Assembly: GCF_039542345.1 (NCBI RefSeq)
Contig: NZ_BAABHY010000001.1
Span: forward strand, 1,488,001-1,552,000
Direction of reading: 5' to 3'
Length of the DNA stretch: 64,000 nucleotides
DNA from: Orbus sasakiae
Lineage (GTDB): Bacteria > Pseudomonadota > Gammaproteobacteria > Enterobacterales > Orbaceae
In this document: positions 33,987 to 44,014 of the stretch, piece by piece
How positions within the stretch are numbered: position 1 is the stretch's first letter
How the letters are laid out: each line of letters begins with the position of its first letter
Notes under the pieces: generated by a model
Told to the model about the DNA's origin: nothing
Database searches by the model: none
Seen by the model: only the letters and a program-made list of their open reading frames with translations
Made by a program: the position numbers and the translations under genes

Positions 33987-34619
33987 TTACTGCCATTCAG
34001 TTTGTAATTTAGAATAATTAAGTTGTAGCCATTGAAGTGCAATGATAGAAGCCGCATTATTTATTACCCCATCTTCTACCCATTGATAGGCTTGCTCTCG
34101 ACTCACAACATGAACTTTAATATCTTCATTTTCTTCATCTAAACCATGAATACCTTTAGCCAAAGATGAATCAACTTCTCCTACCAAAATGTGCAATTTT
34201 TCAGTTAAGCCACCTGGACTAGCTAAATAATTAATAATGGGTTTACAGCGGCCTACTTCAATACCCGCTTCTTCTTTTGCTTCCCGTCTAGCGACATCTT
34301 CAATCGATTCACCTTGATGATCAATCATACCTGCAATCAGTTCTAGCATCCACGGTGTATTCTCAGTTTCAATTGCCGCAATTCTGATCTGTTCAATTAA
34401 TACAACATTGTCACGATGTTTATCATAGGCTAATAATACAACGGCATGACCTCTTTCCAAAATTTCACGCGTCACTATATCACTCACCGTACCATCAAAT
34501 TTACGGTATTGAAAACGGTACTCTAATAATGAAAAATAACCTTTATATAAAACTCGCTTTGTTAGATTAAGTACATCATTTTTATTCAAAAAAACTGGAT
34601 TATTGATAATTTTTTTCAT
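33987..34619 (-). CDS. nudF: ADP-ribose pyrophosphatase (Nudix)
   Basis: Hydrolyses ADP-ribose to AMP and ribose-5-phosphate. 210 residues (E. coli 209). The Nudix box, starting GMIDHQGESIEDVARREAKE and ending EAGIEVG, lies at residues about 96-118. It is divergent from tolC and upstream of cpdA, as in E. coli. Confidence 0.94.
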   Translation of the reverse strand: MKKIINNPVFLNKNDVLNLTKRVLYKGYFSLLEYRFQYRKFDGTVSDIVTREILERGHAVVLLAYDKHRDNVVLIEQIRIAAIETENTPWMLELIAGMIDHQGESIEDVARREAKEEAGIEVGRCKPIINYLASPGGLTEKLHILVGEVDSSLAKGIHGLDEENEDIKVHVVSREQAYQWVEDGVINNAASIIALQWLQLNYSKLQTEWQ

Positions 34620-34758
34620 ACAAACTCTCGCAATAAAGAAAATTTTTAATAAAAAGTGCGAATGCTAAACAACCAACTCTTATGTATATACTAATTATCT
34701 GGTAGAATTGCGCAATCATTTAGTAAAAATAATTATGTTTAATTCTTAGGGAAAGCCC

Positions 34759-36114
34759 ATGAAAAAAGTATTACCTCTTCTTATTAGCTTAATGGTAGCA
34801 CCTTCAGCGTTTGCTGAAAACTTAATCCAAGTTTATGAACAAGCAAGACAAACAAACCCTGAACTAAAGAGTGCTTTAGCTGATAAAGATAAGGCGTACT
34901 CAGCAATTACAGGTCAGCGAGCAAGTTTACTTCCTCAGTTGGGTCTTAGCGCATCATACGGTATAAGCTACGGCTATCGTGAAGCAAAAGATCAAAATAG
35001 CAAAAGTGGTGATTTAAGTTTAAAACTTTCTCAAAGCTTATTTGATTTTTCTAAGTGGAAAAATTTAGATATTTCAAAACAACAAGCAAGTATTGTTGAT
35101 ATCGCTTACCAAGCACAAGAACAAACCTTAATTTTAAATACAGCAACTAATTATTTTAATGTGTTAAAAGCAATTGATGCATTAAGTTACATTGATGCAC
35201 AAAAGAAATCAATTTATCGACAGCTCGAACAAACCAGACAGCAACATAAAGTTGGTTTAGTTGCCATCACCGATGTACAAAATGCTCAAGCCAACTATGA
35301 TTTAACTATTGCACAACAAGTAACTGCACTTAATAGCTTAAACAATGCATTAGAAGATTTAAGGCAAGTAAGTGGCCGTTTTTATGCAAACTTATCAACG
35401 ATTAATATCAATGCATTTAATACTGAGAAACCAAGCAATATAAGCCAATTATTGCAACAATCAGAAAATTCTAATTTAGATTTATTAACTGCACGTTTAA
35501 GCCGCGATGTTGCTAAAGAACAAATTCGCCTAGCACAATCAGGGCACTTACCGACATTAACACTAAATGCATCAACTGGGTTAAGTAAAAGTGAACCTTA
35601 TGGTGAGCGAGTCAACACTGTACCAAGTTATAGTTATGGACATTCTAACACAATTAAAGGGACAAACTCGATAGGTATAACCTTTGAAATGCCAATATTT
35701 GCTGGTGGTGCAACCATGTCACAGGTTGAACAAGCGCAATATAACTACGTAAGTTTTAGTGAGAAACTCGAAAGTGCTAATCGCTCTGTCATTAATAAAG
35801 TCCGCTCATCATACAATAATATTTCTGCTGCAATCAGTTCAATCAAAGCTTATGAACAAAGTGTGATTTCTGCACAAAGCTCTTTAAATGCCACAGAATC
35901 TGGCTATGAAGTCGGAACTCGTACAATTGTTGATGTATTAAGTGCAACCACACAACTTTACAATTCTAAAAAGCAATTGTCTGATGCTAAATATGATTAT
36001 TTAATTAGTTTACTCACGCTTAAAAATGCGATTGGTACACTAACTGCTGATGATTTGATTCAATTAAATAACATGTTAGGTAAAGAAACAAGCACATTAG
36101 TCAGTATTGATTAA
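34759..36114 (+). CDS. tolC: Outer-membrane efflux channel TolC
   Basis: A trimeric outer-membrane duct for RND efflux pumps and type I secretion. 451 residues with a signal peptide (MKKVLPLLISLMVAPSAFAE) and two OEP repeats: first half near residues 21-210 (ENLIQVYEQARQTNPEL...), second near 225-430 (ARLSRDVAKEQIRLAQSGHL...; GYEVGTRTIVDVLSATTQLY). A strong terminator follows, so it is probably monocistronic. Confidence 0.95.
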   Translation: MKKVLPLLISLMVAPSAFAENLIQVYEQARQTNPELKSALADKDKAYSAITGQRASLLPQLGLSASYGISYGYREAKDQNSKSGDLSLKLSQSLFDFSKWKNLDISKQQASIVDIAYQAQEQTLILNTATNYFNVLKAIDALSYIDAQKKSIYRQLEQTRQQHKVGLVAITDVQNAQANYDLTIAQQVTALNSLNNALEDLRQVSGRFYANLSTININAFNTEKPSNISQLLQQSENSNLDLLTARLSRDVAKEQIRLAQSGHLPTLTLNASTGLSKSEPYGERVNTVPSYSYGHSNTIKGTNSIGITFEMPIFAGGATMSQVEQAQYNYVSFSEKLESANRSVINKVRSSYNNISAAISSIKAYEQSVISAQSSLNATESGYEVGTRTIVDVLSATTQLYNSKKQLSDAKYDYLISLLTLKNAIGTLTADDLIQLNNMLGKETSTLVSID

Positions 36115-36130
36115 TCATTTACTGGAACAA

Positions 36131-36156
36131 AAAAACCTGCTTTTAAGCAGGTTTTT
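36131..36156 (+). terminator. Terminator of tolC
   Basis: AAAAACCTGC-TTTTAA-GCAGGTTTTT, a 10-bp stem with T-runs on both strands; it could also serve the convergent eco gene. Confidence 0.93.
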
Positions 36157-36178
36157 TTATAAACATAATACAAAATAT

Positions 36179-36676
36179 TTAATTTATCGTAGCTGATTTG
36201 ATAGTATCCCTGCCAGTCCAAACTCGATATTTAACTTGCACATCTTGTGGAGTATAAACCACGATCGGTAAACGGCTATTATAACGGATTAAACCTAAAT
36301 CATTATTGATGGTTACAAACTCCATTTTCGCTTTGTAGTCAGGAGGGCAAGCCATTAACGTTGAAATACCAGCACCGACTTTATCAACCACATAATATTG
36401 ATATCCCCAACCTTTTAAATCTTCTTGTTTGATTATGCCAGATAAACGTTGAACATTGCAATCAACTAACATCTGTTTGCCAATCATCAATTCAACTTTA
36501 GCATCTTGCTCATTTTTTAATTCAGGCAAGTAAATCACAGAACGCACATATCCATCTTTAGCATCAGGATAAGGTGCAACTTCATTCAGACTTTTAAATG
36601 AAGGTGTGCTTGATGTTCCACATGCCGCAAGTAATGTTCCAGCAGCACCGATAACCAATAATGCTAGTTTTTTCAT
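36179..36676 (-). CDS. eco: Ecotin, predicted lipoprotein form (serine protease inhibitor)
   Basis: A dimeric inhibitor of trypsin-fold proteases. 165 residues from the ATG at 36676 (AAGGAG upstream). Ecotin hallmarks are VELMIGKQMLVDCNVQRLSG, GWGYQYYVVDKV, the reactive loop GISTLMACPPD with Met at P1, and RYNSRLPIVVYTP with VKYRVW at the end. Unusually, the N-terminus MKKLALLVIGAAGTLLAACG ends in a lipobox (LAAC), so the protein should be lipid-anchored; E. coli ecotin is soluble and periplasmic. The residues after the Cys (GTSS) lack the Asp inner-membrane retention signal, so it should go to the outer membrane. Confidence 0.92.
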   Translation of the reverse strand: MKKLALLVIGAAGTLLAACGTSSTPSFKSLNEVAPYPDAKDGYVRSVIYLPELKNEQDAKVELMIGKQMLVDCNVQRLSGIIKQEDLKGWGYQYYVVDKVGAGISTLMACPPDYKAKMEFVTINNDLGLIRYNSRLPIVVYTPQDVQVKYRVWTGRDTIKSATIN

Positions 36677-36849
36677 ACTAAACTCCTTATAAACATCCCT
36701 TATTGAGAAGGCCAAAAATTAATTGCTAATCTTTTAATATGTATAGGCTAAACAAATGATTTCAAGGCTAAAATTCAATAAAAATAATAGCAGCAAATCG
36801 CTTTATCAGCTATCATATTATCGTTCTTAATTATCTATATTATCCACTT

Positions 36850-37899
36850 ATGCCTACTGAAAAGAGTAACGATTTACTAAAATTAATTCTTAATTTACTA
36901 ATTATTGGCCTATTTATTATCATCATGTACCGAGTTGTTGAACCCTTCTTATTTGGTTTCTTTTGGGCTGTGATGGTTGTTATTACTACTTGGCCATTAA
37001 TGATCTGGTTCCAACATAAACTCTTTGATAAACGAATACTCGCCGTATTTGTCATGACAGTGATCCTTTCACTATTCTTTATTATCCCATTTATGATGAT
37101 TATTACCAGCATTGCTAAAAATGGTGGTTTTTTAATAGAGATAGCAAAAAATATATCACAGCAAAAGCTCCCGTCATTACAATGGTTAGAAAGCATTCCG
37201 TTGATCGGTAATGAACTCTATTTGAAATGGGAAGACTTAATTAATAATGATGGTAGTGAGCTGGTTAAAGAAGTACAACCCTACCTTGGCACTGTCATTT
37301 CTTGGACAATTGAGCAACTAACCAATATCAGTGTTTTCATCTTCCACTGTGGTGTCATGATTGTGTTTAGTGCTCTGCTGTTTTTAAAAGGTGAAGATGT
37401 TAAAAAGCATGTTTACCACTTTGCCCATCGTTTATCTAAACTTCATGGGGAAAATACAATGACATTAGCCGGCAAATCGATTCGAGCTGTGGCGTTAGGT
37501 GTTGTCGTAACAGCCGTAACTTTAGCCCTTATTGGTGGGTTAAGTTTAGTCTTTACGAATATGCCATTTCCGGGTCTACTGACACTATTGTTATTTGTTT
37601 GCTGTGTTGCGCAAATTGGTCCTGTCTTAATTATGGGGGGATGTGCAGCTTGGCAATTTTGGGATGGTAACCTTTTATCCGGAATCATTTTAGTTATTGT
37701 AACGTTAATTTTAACCACAATTGATAGTTTGATGAGGACTTACTTAATCCGCAAAGGCGTAGATTTGCCATTTTTACTTATCTTCTTTGGGGTTATTGGT
37801 GGGATACTAGGCTTTGGTGCAATGGGTTTATTTATTGGGCCTGTCATCTTAGCGCTATCTTATAACTTCATTCAAGCCTGGGTTGAAGAACAAGATTAA
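36850..37899 (+). CDS. ydiK: AI-2E family transporter (YdiK-like)
   Basis: 349 residues with about eight membrane segments. ALGVVVTAVTLALIGGLSLV and the C-terminal GGILGFGAMGLFIGPVILAL are typical of the AI-2E/PerM family, and the whole chain aligns with E. coli YdiK. The transported solute is unknown; the AI-2 role is not established for this branch. It is divergent from eco. Confidence 0.88.
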   Translation: MPTEKSNDLLKLILNLLIIGLFIIIMYRVVEPFLFGFFWAVMVVITTWPLMIWFQHKLFDKRILAVFVMTVILSLFFIIPFMMIITSIAKNGGFLIEIAKNISQQKLPSLQWLESIPLIGNELYLKWEDLINNDGSELVKEVQPYLGTVISWTIEQLTNISVFIFHCGVMIVFSALLFLKGEDVKKHVYHFAHRLSKLHGENTMTLAGKSIRAVALGVVVTAVTLALIGGLSLVFTNMPFPGLLTLLLFVCCVAQIGPVLIMGGCAAWQFWDGNLLSGIILVIVTLILTTIDSLMRTYLIRKGVDLPFLLIFFGVIGGILGFGAMGLFIGPVILALSYNFIQAWVEEQD

Positions 37900-37905
37900 A
37901 TATAT

Positions 37906-37931
37906 AAATGGCCATTCATTGATGGCCGTTT
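37906..37931. terminator. Bidirectional terminator between ydiK and htpX
   Basis: AAATGGCCAT-N6-ATGGCCGTTT, a 10-bp stem with one G-T pair, between convergent genes. Confidence 0.7.
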
Positions 37932-37958
37932 ACATCAACTTTTTTGTATTCTTATCGT

Positions 37959-38855
37959 CTAGCGTACTAACTGACTGTTTTCTGTTTTAGATAAATATGT
38001 CCCATTACGTAATGCCTCGATGCGTTTATCAAGCGGTGGATGAGACATAAACAGTTCAGAGAATTTAGCTTTTTTAACACCATTAATACAAAATGCCATT
38101 ATTGAAGCGTCTTCTTTTGGTTCATAACTCACTTTTAATCGTTCTAATGCTGCAATCATCTTATGTGCACCAACAATTCTTGCTGAGCCGGCATCAGCAT
38201 AAAACTCGCGGCGTCGTGAGAACCACATAGTAATAATACTCGCTAAAATACCAAAGACAAACTCAAAAACCATCACGATTAAAAAATATATCATTGTCGA
38301 CATACCACGATTTCGTTCTGACATAGCTTGTGCAACAACCGAGGCCAATACACGAGAGATAAAAATCACAAAGGTATTTAATATCCCTTGTAATAAGGTC
38401 ATGGTTACCATATCGCCATTAGCAATATGGCTAATTTCGTGAGCAATCACGGCTTCGGCTTCATCTTTACTCATCGTTTCAAGTAACGCAGTACTGACTG
38501 CAACCAAAGAGTGATCTCGACGAGCACCTGTCGCAAACGCATTCATATCAGGTGCTTGATAGATTGCAACATCTGGCATTTTAATTTTTGCTTGCTCTGA
38601 TTGTCGGCGTACTACATCAAATAACCATTGTTCTTGAGCATTTTTTGGTTGTTTAATTACCTGTGCACCAACGGCTCGTAGTGCCATTGTTTTGGAAAGT
38701 AACAGGGAAATGATCGAACCACCAAAACCAAAAATTGCGGCAAAAATTAATAATCCCGTCATACTACTGGCATCAATGCCAAGTAGGCTTAAAATAATAC
38801 CAAAAACAAACATAACGGCTAAGTTGGTAAGAATAAAAAGTCCGATTCGCATCAT
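37959..38855 (-). CDS. htpX: Membrane-bound zinc metalloprotease HtpX
   Basis: Degrades misfolded membrane proteins alongside FtsH. 298 residues (E. coli 293). It shows N-terminal membrane helices, the catalytic HEISHIANGDM near residue 140, and FYADAGSARIVG with the third zinc ligand near residue 223. Confidence 0.95.
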   Translation of the reverse strand: MMRIGLFILTNLAVMFVFGIILSLLGIDASSMTGLLIFAAIFGFGGSIISLLLSKTMALRAVGAQVIKQPKNAQEQWLFDVVRRQSEQAKIKMPDVAIYQAPDMNAFATGARRDHSLVAVSTALLETMSKDEAEAVIAHEISHIANGDMVTMTLLQGILNTFVIFISRVLASVVAQAMSERNRGMSTMIYFLIVMVFEFVFGILASIITMWFSRRREFYADAGSARIVGAHKMIAALERLKVSYEPKEDASIMAFCINGVKKAKFSELFMSHPPLDKRIEALRNGTYLSKTENSQLVR

Positions 38856-39094
38856 AAATCATGTCCTGTTAATTACTAATAAACCTATTCAATAATATAT
38901 AGATAAATAAAGATATTTAAAGTGTTTTTTTATGTAAAAAAAGTGAAATATATAATCCTATTATTAATGAGAATATGTTTAGAATAAACAATAAAATGAA
39001 AGGGATAGGTAAGCATTTTATGCAATAACATGAAGGTATAAAATTAATCACAAAGCATAAAGATAAAAAGATTTAGAATGAAAAGATTAAAACT
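38856..39094. other. Intergenic region between htpX and the 4.5S RNA
   Basis: About 240 very AT-rich bases holding the htpX promoter and the T-rich end of the 4.5S transcript. No gene was recognised. Confidence 0.4.
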
Positions 39095-39206
39095 GGAGGA
39101 GACCCTATCAGCCACATCCCACACACATATAACTTACTTTGGCTGCTTCCTTCCGGACCTGACCTAGTGAGCAAGCAAATGTTGCAAGAGGACCCATAGA
39201 GCCTCC
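39095..39206 (-). ncRNA. ffs: 4.5S signal recognition particle RNA
   Basis: On the minus strand the conserved SRP core GGTCAGGTCCGGAAGGAAGC is exact, and the RNA starts GGAGGCTCTATGGGTCC and ends GGGTCTCCTCC so that the two ends pair. About 112 bases, the small bacterial type (E. coli 114). It binds Ffh for co-translational targeting. Confidence 0.97.
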
Positions 39207-39446
39207 ATTGAAGAGCTGACATTATCCTTTAATCATCAGTAAAACACAATAAAAATAATGGCAATCGCTCAAATTGTATAATTTATCTTATTTAAGTGTT
39301 CATTTACCAAACAAAAAAGCAACCTATAGATACTAGATAACTCAACGTTGGTACATGAATTCCATTCTATTTTATCCCATGCGCTATATTTATTAGTTCA
39401 CTCACGCTATACTAAACCGTTCGTAAATTGTAATGGGATCTAAACG

Positions 39447-40463
39447 ATGAATATTTTGGTTACAGGCGGCCTTGGTTATATCGGTAGTCATACTTGTGTT
39501 AAATTAATTGAATCTGGTTATACACCCATTATTATTGATAATTTATATAATAGTAAAAAAAGTGTCTTAAAACGTATCGAAAAAATAACAGGACATCTAC
39601 CTCAGTTTTATTATGGCGATATTCGCGATAAAGCCTATGTCGACTCGATTTTCAAGAAACATTCTATTTCTGCTGTTATTCATTTTGCAGGTCTAAAAGC
39701 GGTTGGGGAATCAGTGACAAAACCATTAGAATACTACGAAGTTAACATATATGGTTCAATTTGTTTGGCACAAGTAATGCGAGATAATAAAGTTAATAAT
39801 ATTATTTTTAGTTCATCAGCAACCGTCTATGGTGAAGATAATACCCCACCATTTATTGAATCAATGCCAACGGGTAAAACGACTAATCCTTATGGCACGA
39901 GCAAATTGATGGTAGAACAAATTTATACTGATTTTTATCAAGCAAACCCACAACTGAGTATATGTTTGTTACGTTACTTTAATCCGGTTGGTGCTCATCC
40001 ATCAGGATTGATGGGCGAGGATCCACAGGGCATCCCAAATAATTTAATGCCATATATAACTCAAGTTGCAATTGGCAAACGTGAATGTTTATCTATTTAT
40101 GGTAATGATTACCCTACTCGAGATGGTACTGGTGTTCGTGACTATCTTCATATCGAAGATTTGGCACAAGGGCATGTTGATGCATTAAAGAAAATGAATG
40201 ACTCAGGAGTTCATATTTATAATTTGGGTACAGGAATAGGTAACAGTGTTTTAGAGGTCATCGATTCATTTTCTCGAGCATGTGGAGCACCGATTAATTA
40301 TAAAATAGTCGCAAGAAGGGCTGGAGATATAGCAGAATGTTTTGCTGATGTAAAAAAAGCAAAGCTAGAGCTAAATTGGCATGCAAAACATACATTAGAC
40401 CAAATGACCTCAGACAGTTGGCATTGGCAGGTCAAAAATCCCAATGGATATCCTGATGAGTAA
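39447..40463 (+). CDS. galE: UDP-glucose 4-epimerase
   Basis: Interconverts UDP-glucose and UDP-galactose. 338 residues, as in E. coli. The NAD-binding TGGLGYIGSHTCVKL is at residues 6-20, the catalytic YGTSKLMVEQI (YxxxK) near residue 149, and the sugar-binding RYFNPVGAHPSG near residue 180. It overlaps the next gene by 8 bases, and no other gal genes lie nearby, so the likely role is supplying UDP-galactose for surface polysaccharides as well as catabolism. Confidence 0.96.
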   Translation: MNILVTGGLGYIGSHTCVKLIESGYTPIIIDNLYNSKKSVLKRIEKITGHLPQFYYGDIRDKAYVDSIFKKHSISAVIHFAGLKAVGESVTKPLEYYEVNIYGSICLAQVMRDNKVNNIIFSSSATVYGEDNTPPFIESMPTGKTTNPYGTSKLMVEQIYTDFYQANPQLSICLLRYFNPVGAHPSGLMGEDPQGIPNNLMPYITQVAIGKRECLSIYGNDYPTRDGTGVRDYLHIEDLAQGHVDALKKMNDSGVHIYNLGTGIGNSVLEVIDSFSRACGAPINYKIVARRAGDIAECFADVKKAKLELNWHAKHTLDQMTSDSWHWQVKNPNGYPDE

Positions 40464-40869
40464 CATCACATATCGTTCAGATATCAAGCCACACATAGAA
40501 GATGCTGTAACGTTATATTCCAACTGTTCATTAGGAACAAGGCGCCCAATTACGGATAAAATTCGGTTTCAAGCAATGTTAGATAATGCAAATCTGATTA
40601 TTACAGCTTGGGATTCTCAGCAATCTTTGGTAGGGATGGCTCGCTGCATCACTGATTTTGTTTTTTCAACTTACTTATCGGATTTGGCGGTAGATGAACA
40701 CTATCAAAGACAAGGTATTGGTAAACAGTTGATAAAAGAGGTACAAAACCATACTCAACCCGGGTGTAGAGTGATATTATTAGCCGCTCCTCAAGCTATC
40801 GACTATTACTCACACATAGGTTTTCAAGCCCATCCTTCAGCCTGGACACGATTAGAACCATTAATATGA
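40456..40869 (+). CDS. GNAT-family N-acetyltransferase
   Basis: 137 residues from the ATG that overlaps the galE stop. The acetyl-CoA-binding motif A is LAVDEHYQRQGIGKQLIKEV near residues 78-97, followed by LLAAPQAIDYYSHIGF. The substrate is unknown. Its stop overlaps the maf start (ATGA), so galE, this gene and maf are coupled. Confidence 0.85.
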   Translation: MSNITYRSDIKPHIEDAVTLYSNCSLGTRRPITDKIRFQAMLDNANLIITAWDSQQSLVGMARCITDFVFSTYLSDLAVDEHYQRQGIGKQLIKEVQNHTQPGCRVILLAAPQAIDYYSHIGFQAHPSAWTRLEPLI

Positions 40870-41450
40870 ACATTATTCTTGCATCTACGTCAGTATCACG
40901 TAAAAAAATACTCGAAAAATTTTTAATTCCATTCGAATGTGTTGCACCTAATTGTGACGAAACACCATTAATGAATGAAAGTGCTCCTGAACTGGTACTG
41001 CGTCTGTCACAAATAAAGGCCCAGTCTGTTGCACAGCAATACCCTCATCATCTCGTAATTGGGTCAGATCAAGTCGGTGTGCTTGATGGTCAAATTATTG
41101 GTAAGCCCCATACCATTGAGAAAGCAATTGAGCAATTACATAATAGCAGTGGTAAAACCGTAGATTTTTATACTGGACTTTGTGTTATACACCGTCATAG
41201 TCAACAAATAACCACAATTTGTGAGCCATTTAAAGTTAAGTTTAGAACGTTATCATGTGCTGAAATTGAATCGTATGTCGTTAAAGAGTTACCACTACAA
41301 TGTGCTGGTAGCTTTAAATGTGATGAATTGGGTATTACATTATTTGATAAACTTGAAGGAGATGATATTAATACGCTAGTTGGATTACCATTAATTAAGC
41401 TCAATAAAATTATGATCAATATGGGATTTAATCCACTCTTACTGTCTTAA
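40866..41450 (+). CDS. yceF: Maf-family nucleotide pyrophosphatase (YceF/MafB type, m7GTP)
   Basis: 194 residues. It starts IILASTSVSRKKILEKF and shows CDETP near residue 35, IGSDQVGVLDGQIIGKP near residue 69, and YVVKELPLQCAGSFKCDELG near residue 140. The subgroup matches E. coli YceF, which hydrolyses 7-methyl-GTP, better than YhdE. It removes modified nucleotides from the pool. Confidence 0.9.
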   Translation: MNIILASTSVSRKKILEKFLIPFECVAPNCDETPLMNESAPELVLRLSQIKAQSVAQQYPHHLVIGSDQVGVLDGQIIGKPHTIEKAIEQLHNSSGKTVDFYTGLCVIHRHSQQITTICEPFKVKFRTLSCAEIESYVVKELPLQCAGSFKCDELGITLFDKLEGDDINTLVGLPLIKLNKIMINMGFNPLLLS

Positions 41451-41454
41451 ATAG

Positions 41455-41485
41455 AGTCCCCAAGCCAGTTTACTGCTTGGGGACT
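41455..41485. terminator. Bidirectional terminator between yceF and ldhA
   Basis: AGTCCCCAAGC-N9-GCTTGGGGACT, an 11-bp perfect stem at a convergent junction. Confidence 0.85.
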
Positions 41486-41492
41486 AAATCAA

Positions 41493-42497
41493 TTATTGTT
41501 TTACAACATTTAAACACACTTTACCATCATGAATCGCTTCAATATTGGATAAGGTTGTTTCTGAAATATTCAATAGTGCTTCTTGCGTCAAAAATGCCTG
41601 ATGGCCAGTAAAGATGACATTATGGCATGCTGATAATCGACGAAATACATCATCTTGAATAACATCATTTGATTTGTCTTCAAAAAATAAATCGCGTTCA
41701 TTTTCATAAACATCCATACCTAACGCCCCAATTTTTGATTGTTTCAAAGCTTCAATAGCAGCAACAGCATCAAGTAAAGCGCCACGACTGGTATTGATAA
41801 TCATGACACCATCTTTCATTTTATTAAATGATTGTTCATTTAATAAATGATAATTTTCAGGTGTCATTGGGCAATGTAAAGTAATAACGTCTGAATTTGC
41901 ATATAACTCATCTAAGCTCACATATCTCGCGCCTAACTCAACAGCAACATCTGATGGATAAGGATCATGAGCTAAAATATTCATACCAAATCCTTTTAAG
42001 ATACGAATCACCGCTAAACCAATTTTACCCGTCCCTATTACACCAGCAGTACGGCTATGCATATTGAAACCGGTTAAACCTTCTAATGAGAAGTTAGCGT
42101 CACGAGTACGCTGATAGGCTTTATGCGTACGGCGATTGAGCGTCATCATCAACGCAATCGCATGCTCGGCAACAGCTTCTGGAGAATAAGCGGGTACCCT
42201 CACCACCGTTATGCCCAGTTTTTCAGCTTCTTTTAAATCTACATTATCAAAACCTGCACAGCGTAACGCAAGAATTTTGACGCCTAAAGTTGATAGCTCT
42301 TTGAGTGCTTTTTTATCCGCTTCATCATTAACAAAAATACAAACAGCGTCAAACCCCTTAGCCGTAATTGCGGTTTTACAACTTAGTTTATGCTCGTAAT
42401 ATTCAATCTCAAAACCAAAACGTTTATTCACCATTTCAAGGTGTTCTCGATCATAGTGTTTACTACTAAAAACGGCAACTTTCATTTTACTTTTCAT
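41493..42497 (-). CDS. ldhA: D-lactate dehydrogenase, fermentative (NAD)
   Basis: Reduces pyruvate to D-lactate and regenerates NAD. 334 residues. The NAD site is GVIGTGKIGLAVIRIL near residue 150, with catalytic residues in INTSRGALLD (Arg region), an Asp/Glu near GALGMDVYENE, and FTGHQAFLT (His, near residue 300). GAGG lies four bases before the first of two ATGs. Confidence 0.95.
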   Translation of the reverse strand: MKSKMKVAVFSSKHYDREHLEMVNKRFGFEIEYYEHKLSCKTAITAKGFDAVCIFVNDEADKKALKELSTLGVKILALRCAGFDNVDLKEAEKLGITVVRVPAYSPEAVAEHAIALMMTLNRRTHKAYQRTRDANFSLEGLTGFNMHSRTAGVIGTGKIGLAVIRILKGFGMNILAHDPYPSDVAVELGARYVSLDELYANSDVITLHCPMTPENYHLLNEQSFNKMKDGVMIINTSRGALLDAVAAIEALKQSKIGALGMDVYENERDLFFEDKSNDVIQDDVFRRLSACHNVIFTGHQAFLTQEALLNISETTLSNIEAIHDGKVCLNVVKQ

Positions 42498-42726
42498 ATA
42501 ACCTCATTCTTGCTACGGGATGGTTAATTTACTGGCTTAATTAATAGCACAATCCACAGCAAAGATAAATCGATATCAGCAATTATTCCTGACCATGTAT
42601 ATAATGAAAATATTACTGAAAACATCACGGCTGTTTACAATGTTCTATCTTTCCCTTCGTGTTTCCTATGTTATACTAAAATGAATTTCCATTCGCGAAT
42701 CAAATAAAGATATTGTTATCAGTTTA

Positions 42727-43998
42727 ATGAATAGTGTACAAGACAATAAACAGCCTATTTTAAGTACAATTTTTAACACTAAAATGTTAATTTGTGTCTT
42801 TACGGGTTTTGCTTCAGGATTACCTTTTTATTTACTTATACAACTAATGCCTGCATGGTTAGAAAGTGAAGGCATTAACATTAAAACAATCGGAGCCTTT
42901 ACCCTGACCCAGTTGCCCTATATTTGGAAATTTTTATGGGCTCCATTTATGGATAATATGTCATTATTCCATTTAGGGCGACGCAGAGGTTGGATGCTAC
43001 TTTCACAGGTAGCTATTTTCATCATTATCGTATGCCTTGGATTTTTTTCACCTCAACTTGACATTCTCTTAATTGCGTCGCTTAGTTTTGCAATTGCATT
43101 TTTCTCCGCGACACAAGATGTGGCTTTAGATGCATTTCGGCGTGAATTACTGTCAGATAAAGAGCTTGGATTAGGTAATAGCATTCATATTAATGCATAT
43201 CGTATTGCAGGGCTAGTACCGGGTTCCTTATCACTCATATTATCGAATTATTTTTCATGGGACATTGTCTTTATCGTGACGGGTTGTTTCATGTTTCCAG
43301 CTATTTTAATGACTTTATTAGTCAAAGAAGTGAGTACGCAGGTACCAACTAAACATAAGATTGAAGATATCATCACTAAACCCTTTATTGAATTTATCCA
43401 ACGTAACGGAATTAAATCAGCGCTGTTAATCCTTGCTTTTATATTTCTATATAAATTAGGTGACAGTATGGCCACATCATTAGCAACGCCTTTTTATTTG
43501 CAAATGGGGTATAGCCGAATTGATATCGGACTTATCGCTAAAAATGCCTCATTATGGCCAAGTGTAATCGGTGCCCTTGTTGGCGGGATATTGATGATAA
43601 AAATAGGTATCAATCGGGCATTATGGTTATTTGGTATCGTGCAAGTTGTCTCTATTTTAGGATTTGTTTGGCTGTCTATCGAAGGACCTTTTGACGTTAT
43701 TAGTCGCCACCAAGTCATTATCCTTGCGCTAGTCATTAGTTTTGAAGCGCTTGGCGTAGGATTAGGTTCAGCTGCATTTGTTGCATTTATTGCTAAAACG
43801 ACGAATCCACTTTATACCGCAACACAATTTGCTTTATTTACCAGTTTTGCATCAATTCCACGCACATTAATCAATGCTTCGACTGGATTTATGGTTGAGT
43901 ATTTTGGTTGGACAAACTTTTTCTGGTTATGCACCATACTTGCTATTCCTGGTATGCTTCTACTTTTTAAAGTCGCGCCATGGCAAGTAAAAAAATAA
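42727..43998 (+). CDS. ampG: AmpG-like muropeptide permease (MFS)
   Basis: 423 residues with about 12 membrane segments. FTGFASGLPFYLLIQLMPAW, KFLWAPFMDNM and SATQDVALDAFRRELL near residue 132 are characteristic of AmpG, which imports GlcNAc-anhydroMurNAc peptides for cell-wall recycling. It lacks the extra C-terminal helices that make E. coli AmpG 491 residues. This fits with nagK at the start of the window. Confidence 0.87.
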   Translation: MNSVQDNKQPILSTIFNTKMLICVFTGFASGLPFYLLIQLMPAWLESEGINIKTIGAFTLTQLPYIWKFLWAPFMDNMSLFHLGRRRGWMLLSQVAIFIIIVCLGFFSPQLDILLIASLSFAIAFFSATQDVALDAFRRELLSDKELGLGNSIHINAYRIAGLVPGSLSLILSNYFSWDIVFIVTGCFMFPAILMTLLVKEVSTQVPTKHKIEDIITKPFIEFIQRNGIKSALLILAFIFLYKLGDSMATSLATPFYLQMGYSRIDIGLIAKNASLWPSVIGALVGGILMIKIGINRALWLFGIVQVVSILGFVWLSIEGPFDVISRHQVIILALVISFEALGVGLGSAAFVAFIAKTTNPLYTATQFALFTSFASIPRTLINASTGFMVEYFGWTNFFWLCTILAIPGMLLLFKVAPWQVKK

Positions 43999-44014
43999 AT
44001 TAAATGGAGATTAC

